A DNA stretch of 64,000 nucleotides from Pseudaeromonas paramecii (GTDB lineage: Bacteria; Pseudomonadota; Gammaproteobacteria; Enterobacterales; Aeromonadaceae): positions 62,001-126,000 of the forward strand of contig NZ_BAABFC010000009.1 in assembly GCF_039540575.1 (NCBI RefSeq), given 5' to 3'. Below the pieces are notes generated by a model. That model was given only the letters and a program-made list of their open reading frames with translations. It made no database searches and was not told the origin of the DNA. A program made the translations under genes and the position numbers. Below, piece after piece: positions 42,495-51,279 of the stretch. The number at the start of each line of letters is the position of its first letter. Positions within the stretch are counted from its first letter, which is position 1.

Positions 42495-43352
42495 TTACCT
42501 GCTTTTACCTGAGGATGTGGCCTCCTCCGCCAACCGAAAACGCAGGCGCAGTGGATTGTGATCCGACGCTGGATTGGGTGTGGCACTGGCCTGCAGCAAC
42601 ACCAGGCCACGATAGAACACCTGATCCAGGGGCCAATCGCCGATGCGCAGGCGTTGATCCGGGTTGAAATGGGCCGGCAGCAGTTGCTGACGAGCCATCC
42701 GTTGCTGCAACAACCGGCTGCGCCGTTCACTCCAGCTGTTGAAATCCCCGCCAAACAACACAGGGCCCGGATAGCGGCGGGCGAGCTTGAGCAAGGGGGC
42801 CAGCTGCTCCTCATAAGAAGCCGTGCCCAAGTCAAAATTCACCCCATGCAAATTGACCACCAGCAGGGGATAACGGCTGCCTTCCAGCGCATACAGGCTC
42901 ACCAGGGCTGACTTGGGCAAGCGAAACACCGGCTCAGGGTAGGCCAACGGGCAGCTAAACAGCTCAGGCGTGCGGGCCGCGGTCATGACCCCAGCGGTGC
43001 GGCCTTGGTAGGTAAAGGCCGCCACCTGCTGCCAGGCATACCCCTGCTCCGTCAGCCGCCGGGTAAAGGACGGGGCATCCACGGACTCCTGAAACAGCAG
43101 CAGATCCGCCGGAACCTCGGCCAAGGTGTCAGCCCAGCCGGGACGCTGCAGCTTGTAGAGATTCCACACCAGCAGATCGAACTGCTGCGGCAGGCCGGCT
43201 TGCTGCACCGGCAGTACCGGCAGACGCCCACAGGGCGTCGCCAGCCGCTCCCCCTGGGCGGTTAGCAGCACAGGCGGGCTGGTGACGCTGAGCTCATCAC
43301 AGCCCAGCAGCAGACACAGGCTCAGCAAGAGCCCCAACGACAGTGTTTTCAT
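42495..43352 (-). CDS. Endonuclease/exonuclease/phosphatase (EEP) family lipoprotein
   Basis: 285 aa from ATG 43350-43352 (AGGAG five bases upstream). Signal peptide with possible lipobox LLGC suggests export. EEP-fold motifs: LLVWNLYKLQRPGW (metal Asn), LLFQESV (metal Glu), VVNLHGVNF, LFGGDFNSW (GDFN) and ASDHNPLRL (SDH). All catalytic positions are present. Members act on nucleic acids, phosphoinositides or sphingomyelin, so substrate is open. Seven bases after the YeeZ-like gene, same direction as macA. Confidence 0.8.
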   Translation of the reverse strand: MKTLSLGLLLSLCLLLGCDELSVTSPPVLLTAQGERLATPCGRLPVLPVQQAGLPQQFDLLVWNLYKLQRPGWADTLAEVPADLLLFQESVDAPSFTRRLTEQGYAWQQVAAFTYQGRTAGVMTAARTPELFSCPLAYPEPVFRLPKSALVSLYALEGSRYPLLVVNLHGVNFDLGTASYEEQLAPLLKLARRYPGPVLFGGDFNSWSERRSRLLQQRMARQQLLPAHFNPDQRLRIGDWPLDQVFYRGLVLLQASATPNPASDHNPLRLRFRLAEEATSSGKSR

Positions 43353-43359
43353 GACACTC

Positions 43360-44187
43360 CTAACCGCGTTTGGCACAACGGCGCTCCGCCGCCGGCAGCT
43401 GAGTGAGCCAGGCCAGCCAGTCCTGCACCTGATACCGGTACCCTAGCCGCTTACAGACCGCCTGGCCTGCCACCCGTTTATCGGGACGATCACTCACCGT
43501 AAACTGGGGTAAGGGGAGATCCGCCAGTTGGCAGGCCAGGGTATAGAAGGCCTGGCGGCTGGGATGATCCGGCGCCACCCCGTGGAAGGTCTGATCCCAG
43601 GCCTGCTGCCGGACTATTGTGCTGATGATGCCGACGGCATCGTCTTGATGCAGCAGGTTGACCCCCTGCTGACCGTGTTCTGCCGGCTTACCGGCCAAGA
43701 AACAGCCCGGGTAACGCCCCGGCCCCACCAGGCCCCCCAGGCGAAGCACCGTCTTGCGGGGAATGTCGCAGCAGGCCACCACCTGCTCCGCCGCCAGCAT
43801 GCGCAAGGAGCGCGGCTCATGGCCATCGGGTACCGTCTGCTCATCCTTGTCGCCCTGATGGGCAAACACCGAGGTGGAGCTCAGGTACAGGAGTTGCTGC
43901 ACGCCCGCGGCGGCCGCTTGCTGGCACAGGGCGGCAATCTTGACGGGATAATCATCCTGCCGCCCCGGGGCAATGGCCAGGATCAGGGTGCGTGCCTTAA
44001 GCTCGTCAGGCCAAGGGGCCGCCTGGCCAGTGGCTTGCCATACATGCGCATTCACCCCGGCCTGGCGCAACGACTGGCACTTGGCCTCCTGAGTGACGGT
44101 ACCCGCCACGCTGAGCCCCAGCGCCGAGAGCCTATGGTACAGGGGGAGTCCCAACCAACCGAGTCCTACCAGGGTCACATCCTGCAT
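43360..44187 (-). CDS. YeeZ-like NAD(P)-binding SDR/epimerase-family protein
   Basis: 275 aa. ATG 44185-44187 preferred (GGAGG eight bases upstream); an earlier in-frame start at 44202 falls in the terminator T-run. N-terminus MQDVTLVGLGWLGLPLYHRL is the modified cofactor loop of the YeeZ group (GxGWLG), then LYLSSTSVFAHQG and VLRLGGLVGPGRYPG. The YxxxK catalytic pair is not evident, as is common in this subgroup. Function unknown. First gene after a leader that ends in a terminator. Confidence 0.75.
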   Translation of the reverse strand: MQDVTLVGLGWLGLPLYHRLSALGLSVAGTVTQEAKCQSLRQAGVNAHVWQATGQAAPWPDELKARTLILAIAPGRQDDYPVKIAALCQQAAAAGVQQLLYLSSTSVFAHQGDKDEQTVPDGHEPRSLRMLAAEQVVACCDIPRKTVLRLGGLVGPGRYPGCFLAGKPAEHGQQGVNLLHQDDAVGIISTIVRQQAWDQTFHGVAPDHPSRQAFYTLACQLADLPLPQFTVSDRPDKRVAGQAVCKRLGYRYQVQDWLAWLTQLPAAERRCAKRG

Positions 44188-44201
44188 CAACTGATCCTCC
44201 A

Positions 44202-44231
44202 TAAAAAAACGGCCATCGTATGATGGCCGTT
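44202..44231 (-). terminator. Terminator in the leader of the YeeZ-like gene
   Basis: 10-bp perfect stem (44208-44217 with 44222-44231), GTAT loop (plus strand), followed on the minus strand by T7 immediately before the GGAGG SD of the YeeZ-like gene. No protein gene lies between it and the terminator of the LacI-family gene, so it ends either a small RNA or an attenuated leader. Confidence 0.85.
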
Positions 44232-44397
44232 AAAAGTAACGAAGGAAATATCTGGATTGGTTGCGCCAGCTACTTCCCCAGCGGGAATAGTGAAGAAAAC
44301 CAGATTCCGGTGATGATACTACCCAGTATCTCGCCCCGGATCTTTGAAGCGGATCACGCTTGAAAAGCATTTCTGAAAACGCTATCAGATTTACATC
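44232..44397 (-). other. Candidate small RNA or regulated leader
   Basis: About 165 bases bounded upstream by the LacI-gene terminator and downstream by its own strong terminator. No open frame with an SD. Contains a small hairpin (GATACT-GGGT-AGTATC on the minus strand) and a LacI-type operator at its upstream end. Not recognised as a known RNA family. Confidence 0.4.
44374..44387. promoter_or_regulatory. Candidate LacI/GalR-type operator
   Basis: TGAAAACGCTATCA fits the LacI-family operator consensus TGNAANCGNTTNCA except one base, with flanks extending the dyad (TCTGA/TCAGA, 44372-44389). It lies between the LacI-family regulator gene and the YeeZ-like gene. Confidence 0.4.
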
Positions 44398-44422
44398 AAA
44401 AACTCGGGGCCTAGACCCCGAG
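44398..44422 (-). terminator. Terminator after the LacI-family regulator
   Basis: 7-bp GC-rich stem (44403-44409 with 44416-44422), 6-base loop, T5 on the minus strand, directly after the regulator's stop codon. Confidence 0.85.
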
Positions 44423-44424
44423 GA

Positions 44425-45429
44425 TTACCGCGTCTTGACGGAATTGCGCTCGATCAGTTCAGGCTCAAACTTCAACCGCAAACCGTCCACCGGCTTGTTG
44501 TCCAGCAAACGCACCGCCAGCTCTGCCGCCTGTTCCCCCATCTTCTCGATGGGATAGCGGATGGTACTGAGCTTGGGATGGATGAAGCGCACATAAGGGA
44601 TATCGTCAAAACCGATGGCCGAGACCTGCCCGGGCACCTGGATACCATTTTCCAGCAGGTAGGAGATGGCACCCGCCGCCATGGCATCGTTGTAGCCCAC
44701 GAAGGCCGTGAACTCCGCCTTGCGATCCAGCAACTCCTTCACCGCCACATGCCCCCCCACCTCATCGGGGTAAGCCTTGACCACCAGTGACTCATCAAAC
44801 GGCAACCCGGCGTCTTGCAAGCCCTGGCGGTAACCGGCAAATCGCTGCTGGGCATCCACGAAGCTCTGATCATCCGAGGTGATAAAAGCGATGCGACTGT
44901 GGCCCTGTTCCACCAGATGACGAACGGCCACCCGGCAGCCTTCGGCGTTATCAAACCAGATGGATCTGTCTTCGGCGCCCTTCACCAGCCGATTGACGAA
45001 CACCACTGGGGTATCGCGCTTGACGAGTTCCGCCAGCTCTTCGTCCGGCAAGGCCATGGAGTGCAGGATCAAGGCATCACACTGGCGCTGCAACAGGGTG
45101 TCGATGGCGTGACGCTCTCTGTGCTCATCGTGGTTGCCGGTGATGACGATGGAGAACTTGTTCACCCGATCCACCACCTGTTCGATCCCCAGCATCATCT
45201 GGGCAAAGAAGGGGCCACCACACAGATCCCCCACCAGTACACCAATGCAGTTGGAGCGCTTGCTCACCAGCGCCTGGGCAAAACTGTTGGGCCGGAAATT
45301 CAGCTCCTTCATGGCATTGAGCACGGCTTCCCGTTTCTCCGGCGCCACCTGGGCCGTGTTGTTGATCACCCGTGAAACGGTAGAAATCGACACATTTGCA
45401 AGCCTGGACACATCTTTGATTGTTGCCAC
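44425..45429 (-). CDS. LacI/GalR-family transcriptional regulator
   Basis: 334 aa from GTG 45427-45429 (AAGGGGG upstream); the longer frame adds only unrelated residues. DNA-binding domain ATIKDVSRLANVSISTVSRVIN (helix-turn-helix plus hinge), then a periplasmic-binding-protein-like effector domain with IGVLVGDLCGGPFFAQMMLGIE, FVNRLV and AIGFDDIPY. GalR/GalS-like in layout and length, but the effector cannot be named. Own terminator follows; a matching operator-like site sits 38-51 bases past the stop codon, so it may control the YeeZ-like gene downstream. Confidence 0.88.
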   Translation of the reverse strand: MATIKDVSRLANVSISTVSRVINNTAQVAPEKREAVLNAMKELNFRPNSFAQALVSKRSNCIGVLVGDLCGGPFFAQMMLGIEQVVDRVNKFSIVITGNHDEHRERHAIDTLLQRQCDALILHSMALPDEELAELVKRDTPVVFVNRLVKGAEDRSIWFDNAEGCRVAVRHLVEQGHSRIAFITSDDQSFVDAQQRFAGYRQGLQDAGLPFDESLVVKAYPDEVGGHVAVKELLDRKAEFTAFVGYNDAMAAGAISYLLENGIQVPGQVSAIGFDDIPYVRFIHPKLSTIRYPIEKMGEQAAELAVRLLDNKPVDGLRLKFEPELIERNSVKTR

Positions 45430-45527
45430 GCCTGTACCCCCTTCGCTAATAACGCACACAGGGCCGAGTGTACCACAGCCGGCCCGCGAGAACTCAATCA
45501 GAAGCCTTTGATTTTCATCACCCTAGC

Positions 45528-47456
45528 TCAATATCTCAGCGTCAGCTCACCCTGGGTGAGAAAACGCAACGGACGCTTGAGCTGCTGCTGATAGATGACG
45601 TTGTACACCAGCACGTTCTGTACATAGTTGCGGGTCTCCCGATACGGGATGCTCTCCACCCAGGCATCCATCGGCATACCTGACTCGGTACGCCACTGAC
45701 GAACCCGCCCAGGCCCGGCATTATAGGCGGCGGTGGCCAGCACACGATTGCCCTGATACTGATCCAGCAACTCCCGCAGATAGGCACTGCCCAGGCGAAT
45801 ATTCAGCGCCGGTTCCACCAGTTGCTGTGGCCTGGGTTGCGGGTAGCCCCATTTCTTGGCGGTGTGCTTGGCGGTGGCCGGCATCAGCTGCATCAGGCCG
45901 GTGGCGCCCACCGGTGACTTGGCCTTGGGATACAGGGCACTCTCCTGGCGGGCCAGGGCGTAGAGCAAGCTGGGCTCCAGGGCTCGGGCCTGGGCAAATT
46001 GGCTGAAGGTCTGACTCATGGGGGTGGGGAAACGCAGCTCCAGCACATCCCAAGCCTCGGCCCGGATGCTGGCCTGCACCGCCAGATCGTGCCAGCCCTT
46101 GGTCAGGGCCAGACCACCCAGTTGCAGTTTCTCTTCGTAGCTGACCTGCTCCATCAGGTAGTACCATTCGGCGCGGGCCAGATCTGTCTCATCCAGCTGC
46201 AACAGGGCCTCGATGCGTGGCAGGGCATCCCAACGGCGGCTGGCGCTCTTCCAGTCCAGCCCCCGCTTTAAGGGGGCCTGTTGTAACGAGAAGGGCTTAC
46301 CCAGCTGCTGGGCACTCAGGAAGCCATAGTAGCTGCGCTCCTGCCGGCCCAGCTCGAACTGATGGCGCGCCGCCCCAGCATGGCCGGCCTGCTGCTCGGC
46401 TCGCCCACGCCAATAACGCCAGCGGGACTGGCCCTGCTGTTCTTGTGGCATCAGGGCGATGGTGCGGTTTACCGCCGACCAGTCGGATTCATAGATGGCG
46501 ACCCGCGCCCGCAACTCCAGCAGCTCCGCCGGCCACGACTTGTCCATGCGGCTATCCAGCCAGCGACGCTGCGCATCGCTGCGATCCAGCAACAGGCGGC
46601 GGGCGATGGCTTGCTCCACGCTGGCCACGGCCGGCGGCCGCAGGCCATAGCGCTGCTTGGCCTGCGGCAGTACCCGCAGCGCAGCCAAGGCATCCTGATT
46701 GGCCCACCGCTGCAAGGCCAGCTCGGCCAGGCGGCGATCGCGGATCTCATGGCCCGCCGGCAGCAAGGTAAACAGCTTGGCGGGGTTGGCCTGCAGCTGA
46801 TTGACCCGGTTGCCCAGCCGTTGCCAGCCAGCAGACTGATAGAGGCCACTTAAATATTTGACTAACGCGGCATTGCCTGCGGCATAGGCGAGCTGTTGCC
46901 GCTCCCAGACCCGGCTGTCGCTCAGGCGCCCGGCGTCTCGCCAGGCGGCAAACAAGCGGTCACACTCGCCGGGACGAGAATCACCGTGTTGCCACAGTGC
47001 GGCGGCACCATCAAAGGCCAGATCCCGCTGTCCCATGGCCAGCTTGGCGCGATAGTAGTAGCACTGCAGATCCACCGAATTGGGCTTGGCGGGACGCAAG
47101 CTCAGGAAGGCATGCCAGTTCTGCTCCTGCGCCAACAGGTGCAGATAGCGACGCTCCAGCCGGTTGGCCAGGTAGCTATTCGGATGCCGCAGCATAAATT
47201 GTTTGACCTCGGCCAGACGTGCGGTCTGGGGCTGCCAATAGAGATCGTAATAATCCACGTAGGGCGCCAGAGGGTAATCCCCCATGCGGGCCTGCAACGC
47301 ATAGGCCTCACCGGTGCGCTGCTGACGCAGCGCCTCCAGGGCGGAGCGATAGAGATTTTGTTCCAACGAGAGAGCTTGTGCCTGAGGAGCAAACAGCCCG
47401 CCCATCAGCACAACACAAGAAAAACTGACCAGTAACTGCAGGTTACGCCACCACAT
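45528..47456 (-). CDS. slt: Soluble lytic murein transglycosylase
   Basis: 642 aa. ATG 47454-47456 (GGAG eight bases upstream) gives a good signal peptide ending APQAQA. The large N-terminal part is the alpha-superhelical U-domain; the C-terminal catalytic domain has LLYALARQESALYPKAKS (catalytic Glu in RQES), GATGLMQLMPATAK and ATAAYNAGPGRVRQW. Same length and layout as Slt70 (periplasmic exolytic transglycosylase). Stands alone between the LacI-family gene and a c-di-GMP gene. Confidence 0.94.
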   Translation of the reverse strand: MWWRNLQLLVSFSCVVLMGGLFAPQAQALSLEQNLYRSALEALRQQRTGEAYALQARMGDYPLAPYVDYYDLYWQPQTARLAEVKQFMLRHPNSYLANRLERRYLHLLAQEQNWHAFLSLRPAKPNSVDLQCYYYRAKLAMGQRDLAFDGAAALWQHGDSRPGECDRLFAAWRDAGRLSDSRVWERQQLAYAAGNAALVKYLSGLYQSAGWQRLGNRVNQLQANPAKLFTLLPAGHEIRDRRLAELALQRWANQDALAALRVLPQAKQRYGLRPPAVASVEQAIARRLLLDRSDAQRRWLDSRMDKSWPAELLELRARVAIYESDWSAVNRTIALMPQEQQGQSRWRYWRGRAEQQAGHAGAARHQFELGRQERSYYGFLSAQQLGKPFSLQQAPLKRGLDWKSASRRWDALPRIEALLQLDETDLARAEWYYLMEQVSYEEKLQLGGLALTKGWHDLAVQASIRAEAWDVLELRFPTPMSQTFSQFAQARALEPSLLYALARQESALYPKAKSPVGATGLMQLMPATAKHTAKKWGYPQPRPQQLVEPALNIRLGSAYLRELLDQYQGNRVLATAAYNAGPGRVRQWRTESGMPMDAWVESIPYRETRNYVQNVLVYNVIYQQQLKRPLRFLTQGELTLRY

Positions 47457-47534
47457 CCAGACTACTCCACAAGGCCATAGCAAGTGCCCAGGCGCAGTAT
47501 AATCGTTGGCAGTGCAAGTTACATCAGGCGGGCA

Positions 47535-50327
47535 CTAGAGTGTTCCCTCATGTGGCAACTCTGCCGGCAGGTAACGCAGGGCATAGCGCTGCATGTGTTC
47601 CGCCGACAAGGGCTTGCTGGCCAAGAAGCCCTGATAGAAGCTGCAGTTTTGCTTGCGCAGAAACTCCAGCTGTTGGCGGGTTTCCACCCCTTCGGCGGTG
47701 ACGTTAAAGCCCAGGTGGCGGGCCATGGCCATCACCGCCTCCACGATGGCCATGTTGCTCACATCATGGGGGATATCCTGGATGAAGGATCTGTCTATCT
47801 TCAGCTCGTCCACCGGCAGGCGTTTGAGATAACCCAGGGAGGAGTAGCCGGTACCAAAGTCGTCGATGGAGAAGTTGATGCCCAGCTGCTTGAGCTCACT
47901 CATCTTGTGGATGGCATCTTCGGTATTGCCCAGCACCACGGACTCGGTGATCTCGAGATTGAGGGCCGACGGCTCCATGCCGGTGGCACTAAGCACCTCA
48001 TGGATATGCTCGACAAACCGCTGGTGGTGAAATTGCTTGGCGCTGACGTTCACCGACAGCTGAGGCAGACGCACCCCTTCCTCTTCCCAGCGCACAAACT
48101 GGTGACAGGCCTCGAGCAGCACCCATTGACCGATGTCGATGATGAGATCCGTCTCTTCGGCGATGGGGATGAACTCTGCCGGCGAAATCATGGAGTGACC
48201 GGGAGGATGCCAGCGCAGCAAGGCCTCCACGCCAATCAGCTCGCCGCTGTCCACCATGTGCTGAGGTTGGTAATGCAGCAGCAGCTCATTGTTGCCCAGG
48301 GCATGTCGCAGCTGATTGTGGATCAGCAGGCGCCGGTCGGCCTGACGTTGCATCCCGGCATCAAACAGCTTGATGGTGCGCCGCCCGGCGGCCTTGGCCT
48401 GGTACATGGCGGTATCGGCCTGCTTGAGCAGATCTTCGGGTTGCTGATCCCGGCTGGGAAACAGGGTGACACCGATACTGGCGGCGATGTGCAGATCCAG
48501 CCCCTGATACTGATAGGGCATGGACAGCACCTCAATCAGGCGCTCCCCCAACCCGCTGGCCTGCATCTCCGCCAAGGGGGGGCTTTCGCTCAAGATAGGC
48601 AGCAGCAGCACGAATTCATCGCCACCGAGCCGGGCCAGCACATCACCCTGACCCAGTTCGGCCTGCAGGCGCAGGGCCACCTGTTGCAACAACCAGTCGC
48701 CGGCGGCATGCCCCAGGGAGTCATTGATGGTCTTGAAATGATCCAGATCGATAAACAGCAGGGCACCGATCCATTCGGACTCGCGAGCGGCGATGAACGC
48801 CCGTTCCACCTGCTCCAGCAACATGCGACGATTGGGTAAGCCGGTGAGATCGTCGAAATAGGCGAGGCTCTGGATCTGACGGGCGCTGGCTTGCCGCTCG
48901 GAGAGATCTTCGAAGCAGATGACATAGTGCGTGATCTGCTGCTCCTCGTCGCGGACCGGCGTCCAGGTTTCCCATTGTGGATACACCACCCCCTCTCGGC
49001 GCCAGCGATTTACCTCCCCTTCCCAACGCCCCGCATCATCAAACTGTGGCGTGACATCCGTAGGCCAGGGCCAGAGCTCCTCCCCCAATCGTTTGCCCAC
49101 CACCTCCCGCGCCGATAGGCCGGTGATCTGGCTGAAGGCATGATTGACCCGCAAGATCACCAGCTCGGGATCCGTGATGATGAGCCCCTCGTTAGTCTCG
49201 AACGCTACCGCAGAAAGCCGTAACTGGGCTTCGGCCTGTTGCCGCTCCAACTCACTGCCGGCCCGTTGGCACACCAGATTCAGGATGCTCTGTAGCAAGG
49301 ACTCGTCGGGCAATCGCTCAAAGGTCATGGCCAGATGGCCGATCACCTTGCGCTTGTTATCTCGCAGCGCCACCCCGCAATAATGCGCCGCCCCACAGTA
49401 GCGACTTGGCAACGTCAGCGCCTCACTGAGGACCAGATACGGCTGCTCCGCAGTCTCATAGACGTGTCGACAGGCCGCGTTGCGCAGGGCGTAACGGTAG
49501 CTGCTGCTACCGTCGTTAAGACCATCACTCTCGGAAATCATGCGAGCAAAGGCACCGGCCGGGGTTTGCTCGGCCTCACAAACCCAGACCTGCTGAGCCT
49601 GCAGCACCAAACGGAGTTGGGTCACCAGCTCATCAAAGAAGGGCCGCCCCGTCTTGGCTGACAAGGCATGGTGAATACGTTCCAATTGCTGCTGACGTTG
49701 ATAGGCCAACAGCTTACCGCCCTCACTATCCAGATTTTCCAGACCACGGCCGGCCATCAAGGAGAAGGTGCGCAAGATGGCGTGGCAATGTTCTGGCCAG
49801 GGCTCAAACTGGCTGGGACGACGGCAGACCAGAGCCCCCACCTGCTGACCATGACTCCTGATGGCCGCCAGCAACAGGTCCGTCGGTTCCTCATCCAAAA
49901 AACGCAAAGAACAGCGCGGATCCTGCTGAGCGTTGACAATATTAAGGATTTCTCCAGCAGACAAATCATCCCACAGCTGACGAATTTCGCTTAACGCGTG
50001 GATGCGACCGAGCCGCGTCTTGGGACCCAAGGCATGAGAGCAGACGATATGCTGTTTGCTGGCATCGTGCAGCCAGATGCTAATGGAGGGATAAGGGAGG
50101 ATTTGTTGCGCCAGCAGGCATAACTGGTGAAAATACTCGCCGATTTCATCTGGATGATCGGTCAACGGCAGCTCTGCACTCGGTCCCTCTTTAGATTTGG
50201 CATTAAGCGTCGAGCTGGCGACGCCAAGAGCGTCAGATGAGAGGTAGGTTGGCAACGCGAAGGCCGGCGCATCGTTACAAACAGAGTCGAGCAGACGACT
50301 TATGGCATATCCGGACAACAGGCTCAC
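47535..50327 (-). CDS. GAF-PAS-GGDEF-EAL cyclic di-GMP protein
   Basis: 930 aa. N-terminal GAF-like region (about 60-200), a second GAF-like region (about 220-360), PAS (about 365-480; FETNEGLIITDPELVILRVN), GGDEF (about 495-650) with intact RLGGDEF, and EAL (about 660-910) with VEALLRW, NLEITES, DDFGTGYSS, LKIDRSFI and AEGVET. Both catalytic signatures are intact, so cyclase and phosphodiesterase activities are both possible. No TM, so a soluble sensor. GTG start at 50327 with AAGG seven bases upstream. Confidence 0.9.
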   Translation of the reverse strand: MSLLSGYAISRLLDSVCNDAPAFALPTYLSSDALGVASSTLNAKSKEGPSAELPLTDHPDEIGEYFHQLCLLAQQILPYPSISIWLHDASKQHIVCSHALGPKTRLGRIHALSEIRQLWDDLSAGEILNIVNAQQDPRCSLRFLDEEPTDLLLAAIRSHGQQVGALVCRRPSQFEPWPEHCHAILRTFSLMAGRGLENLDSEGGKLLAYQRQQQLERIHHALSAKTGRPFFDELVTQLRLVLQAQQVWVCEAEQTPAGAFARMISESDGLNDGSSSYRYALRNAACRHVYETAEQPYLVLSEALTLPSRYCGAAHYCGVALRDNKRKVIGHLAMTFERLPDESLLQSILNLVCQRAGSELERQQAEAQLRLSAVAFETNEGLIITDPELVILRVNHAFSQITGLSAREVVGKRLGEELWPWPTDVTPQFDDAGRWEGEVNRWRREGVVYPQWETWTPVRDEEQQITHYVICFEDLSERQASARQIQSLAYFDDLTGLPNRRMLLEQVERAFIAARESEWIGALLFIDLDHFKTINDSLGHAAGDWLLQQVALRLQAELGQGDVLARLGGDEFVLLLPILSESPPLAEMQASGLGERLIEVLSMPYQYQGLDLHIAASIGVTLFPSRDQQPEDLLKQADTAMYQAKAAGRRTIKLFDAGMQRQADRRLLIHNQLRHALGNNELLLHYQPQHMVDSGELIGVEALLRWHPPGHSMISPAEFIPIAEETDLIIDIGQWVLLEACHQFVRWEEEGVRLPQLSVNVSAKQFHHQRFVEHIHEVLSATGMEPSALNLEITESVVLGNTEDAIHKMSELKQLGINFSIDDFGTGYSSLGYLKRLPVDELKIDRSFIQDIPHDVSNMAIVEAVMAMARHLGFNVTAEGVETRQQLEFLRKQNCSFYQGFLASKPLSAEHMQRYALRYLPAELPHEGTL

Positions 50328-50550
50328 AGGCTACCTTCAATGATGTCGGTTCTCCAGGCTCCATCCCCCCTCAGGAAGTGATCTATGCCAGGTTATGCGC
50401 AACTGCTGGCATATTTGGAACAACCGCTAAATTTATCAGTATGAAAACCGCAAAAATAATGCATTCCCCCCAGGAGATACTCAAGCGTTTTTTCCGGCTT
50501 CCCCAAGAACAATCACACTTCCACGCACAAATCTTTTGCCGCCCAAATTA

Positions 50551-50566
50551 AGTGATGCAGATCACA
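50551..50566 (+). promoter_or_regulatory. CRP binding site upstream of raiA
   Basis: AGTGATGCAGATCACA fits TGTGA-N6-TCACA with one mismatch, with A/T-rich flanks. Its centre is about 41.5 bases before the start predicted from the -10 at 50587, the class II activator spacing. Confidence 0.75.
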
Positions 50567-50586
50567 AAATTAAAGCGTTGGCGGGT

Positions 50587-50592
50587 TAATCT
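50587..50592 (+). promoter_or_regulatory. raiA -10 element (TAATCT)
   Basis: TAATCT placed so that transcription would start near 50600. No good -35, which the CRP site would overlap, as expected for a CRP-dependent promoter. The 5' UTR would be about 32 bases. Confidence 0.5.
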
Positions 50593-50631
50593 GAAAGTGA
50601 AAGAGCAACAGGAACCAAAGGGGGTTCGCCT

Positions 50632-50976
50632 ATGTTAATCGATATCACCAGTAAAGTTCTTGACGTTACCCCGACAATCCAAGGCCGTATTGCCAGCCGG
50701 TTTGAGAAGCTTGAGCGGCTACAGGTGCCCTTGATCACCCCCCATGTCATCATTCATAAAGAGGGACTTGTTTTCACTGTGGAAGCCACCTGCGGCATTC
50801 CCAATGACACCTTGTTTGCCCAGGCTGAGCATGAAGACCTGCATGCCGCCATTAATGCCCTGGGACAAAAACTCGAACGCCAACTGATCAAGTATGCCGC
50901 ACGCCCGCAGGCCCACAGAGCCCAGCGTTCCGGTAAAGAACAGTGCCGCATGGGCACGCTAATCGAGGCCATCTAA
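50632..50976 (+). CDS. raiA: Ribosome-associated inhibitor A (HPF/YfiA family)
   Basis: 114 aa. Short-form S30AE protein: MLIDITSKVLDVTPTIQGRI...RFEKLERL, then VEATCGIPNDTLFAQAEHEDLHAAIN (conserved AEHEDLYAAID-type block) and a basic C-terminus. Binds the 30S subunit decoding region in stationary phase or cold shock and blocks translation. Its place upstream of pheA and the SD GGGGG eight bases before ATG support the call; the CRP site suggests induction on carbon limitation. Confidence 0.93.
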   Translation: MLIDITSKVLDVTPTIQGRIASRFEKLERLQVPLITPHVIIHKEGLVFTVEATCGIPNDTLFAQAEHEDLHAAINALGQKLERQLIKYAARPQAHRAQRSGKEQCRMGTLIEAI

Positions 50977-50994
50977 TCTCCACTCATCTTTGCC

Positions 50995-51021
50995 AAGGCG
51001 CCCCGGTTGAGGCGCCTTTTT
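50995..51021 (+). terminator. Terminator after raiA
   Basis: 8-bp stem (50995-51002 with 51011-51018), 8-base loop, T5. Separates raiA from the pheA leader. Confidence 0.85.
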
Positions 51022-51121
51022 CGTCAATTGGCAGCGAATTCAGGCTAATTTCCCGGTGAAGCTTGCATAACCTTGTTTTTTAACGTATTGGTATGACTCC
51101 TTGATACCAAGGTTGAATTGC

Positions 51122-51205
51122 ATGTTATTTTGGTCTCTGTTTTTCTATAGTGTCTCTTTTGCTGCGCCCTCCAGGGGATGCGCCTCCACGCAACCGAGAA
51201 TCTGA
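51122..51205 (+). CDS. pheL: pheA leader peptide
   Basis: 27-aa open frame, MLFWSLFFYSVSFAAP..., with four Phe codons (positions 3, 7, 8, 13) ahead of a terminator and pheA. AAGG lies nine bases upstream of the ATG. Ribosome stalling at Phe codons when charged tRNA-Phe is scarce would favour an antiterminator and let pheA be transcribed, as in E. coli pheL (15 aa). This copy is longer, with a polar, Phe-free second half. A 7-bp stem-loop (TTGGTAT/ATACCAA) lies just upstream at about 51088-51110. Confidence 0.8.
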   Translation: MLFWSLFFYSVSFAAPSRGCASTQPRI

Positions 51206-51219
51206 AGACGAACAGTGCG

Positions 51220-51249
51220 AGGCCTCCCCCAGCGGGAGGCCTTTTTTTT
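51220..51249 (+). terminator. pheA attenuator terminator
   Basis: 8-bp GC-rich stem (51221-51228 with 51234-51241), 5-base loop, followed by T8 (51242-51249), 15 bases after the pheL stop and 30 bases before the pheA ATG. Confidence 0.88.
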
Positions 51250-51279
51250 GCTGTATGCCGGGAGTGAGGGAGGAACCGA

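Larger units (their letters stand above)
50328..50631. other. Divergent intergenic region between the GGDEF/EAL gene and raiA
   Basis: 304 bases. The raiA side holds a CRP site and -10 element (listed separately). The half nearest the GGDEF/EAL gene shows no recognisable promoter or gene. Confidence 0.6.
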
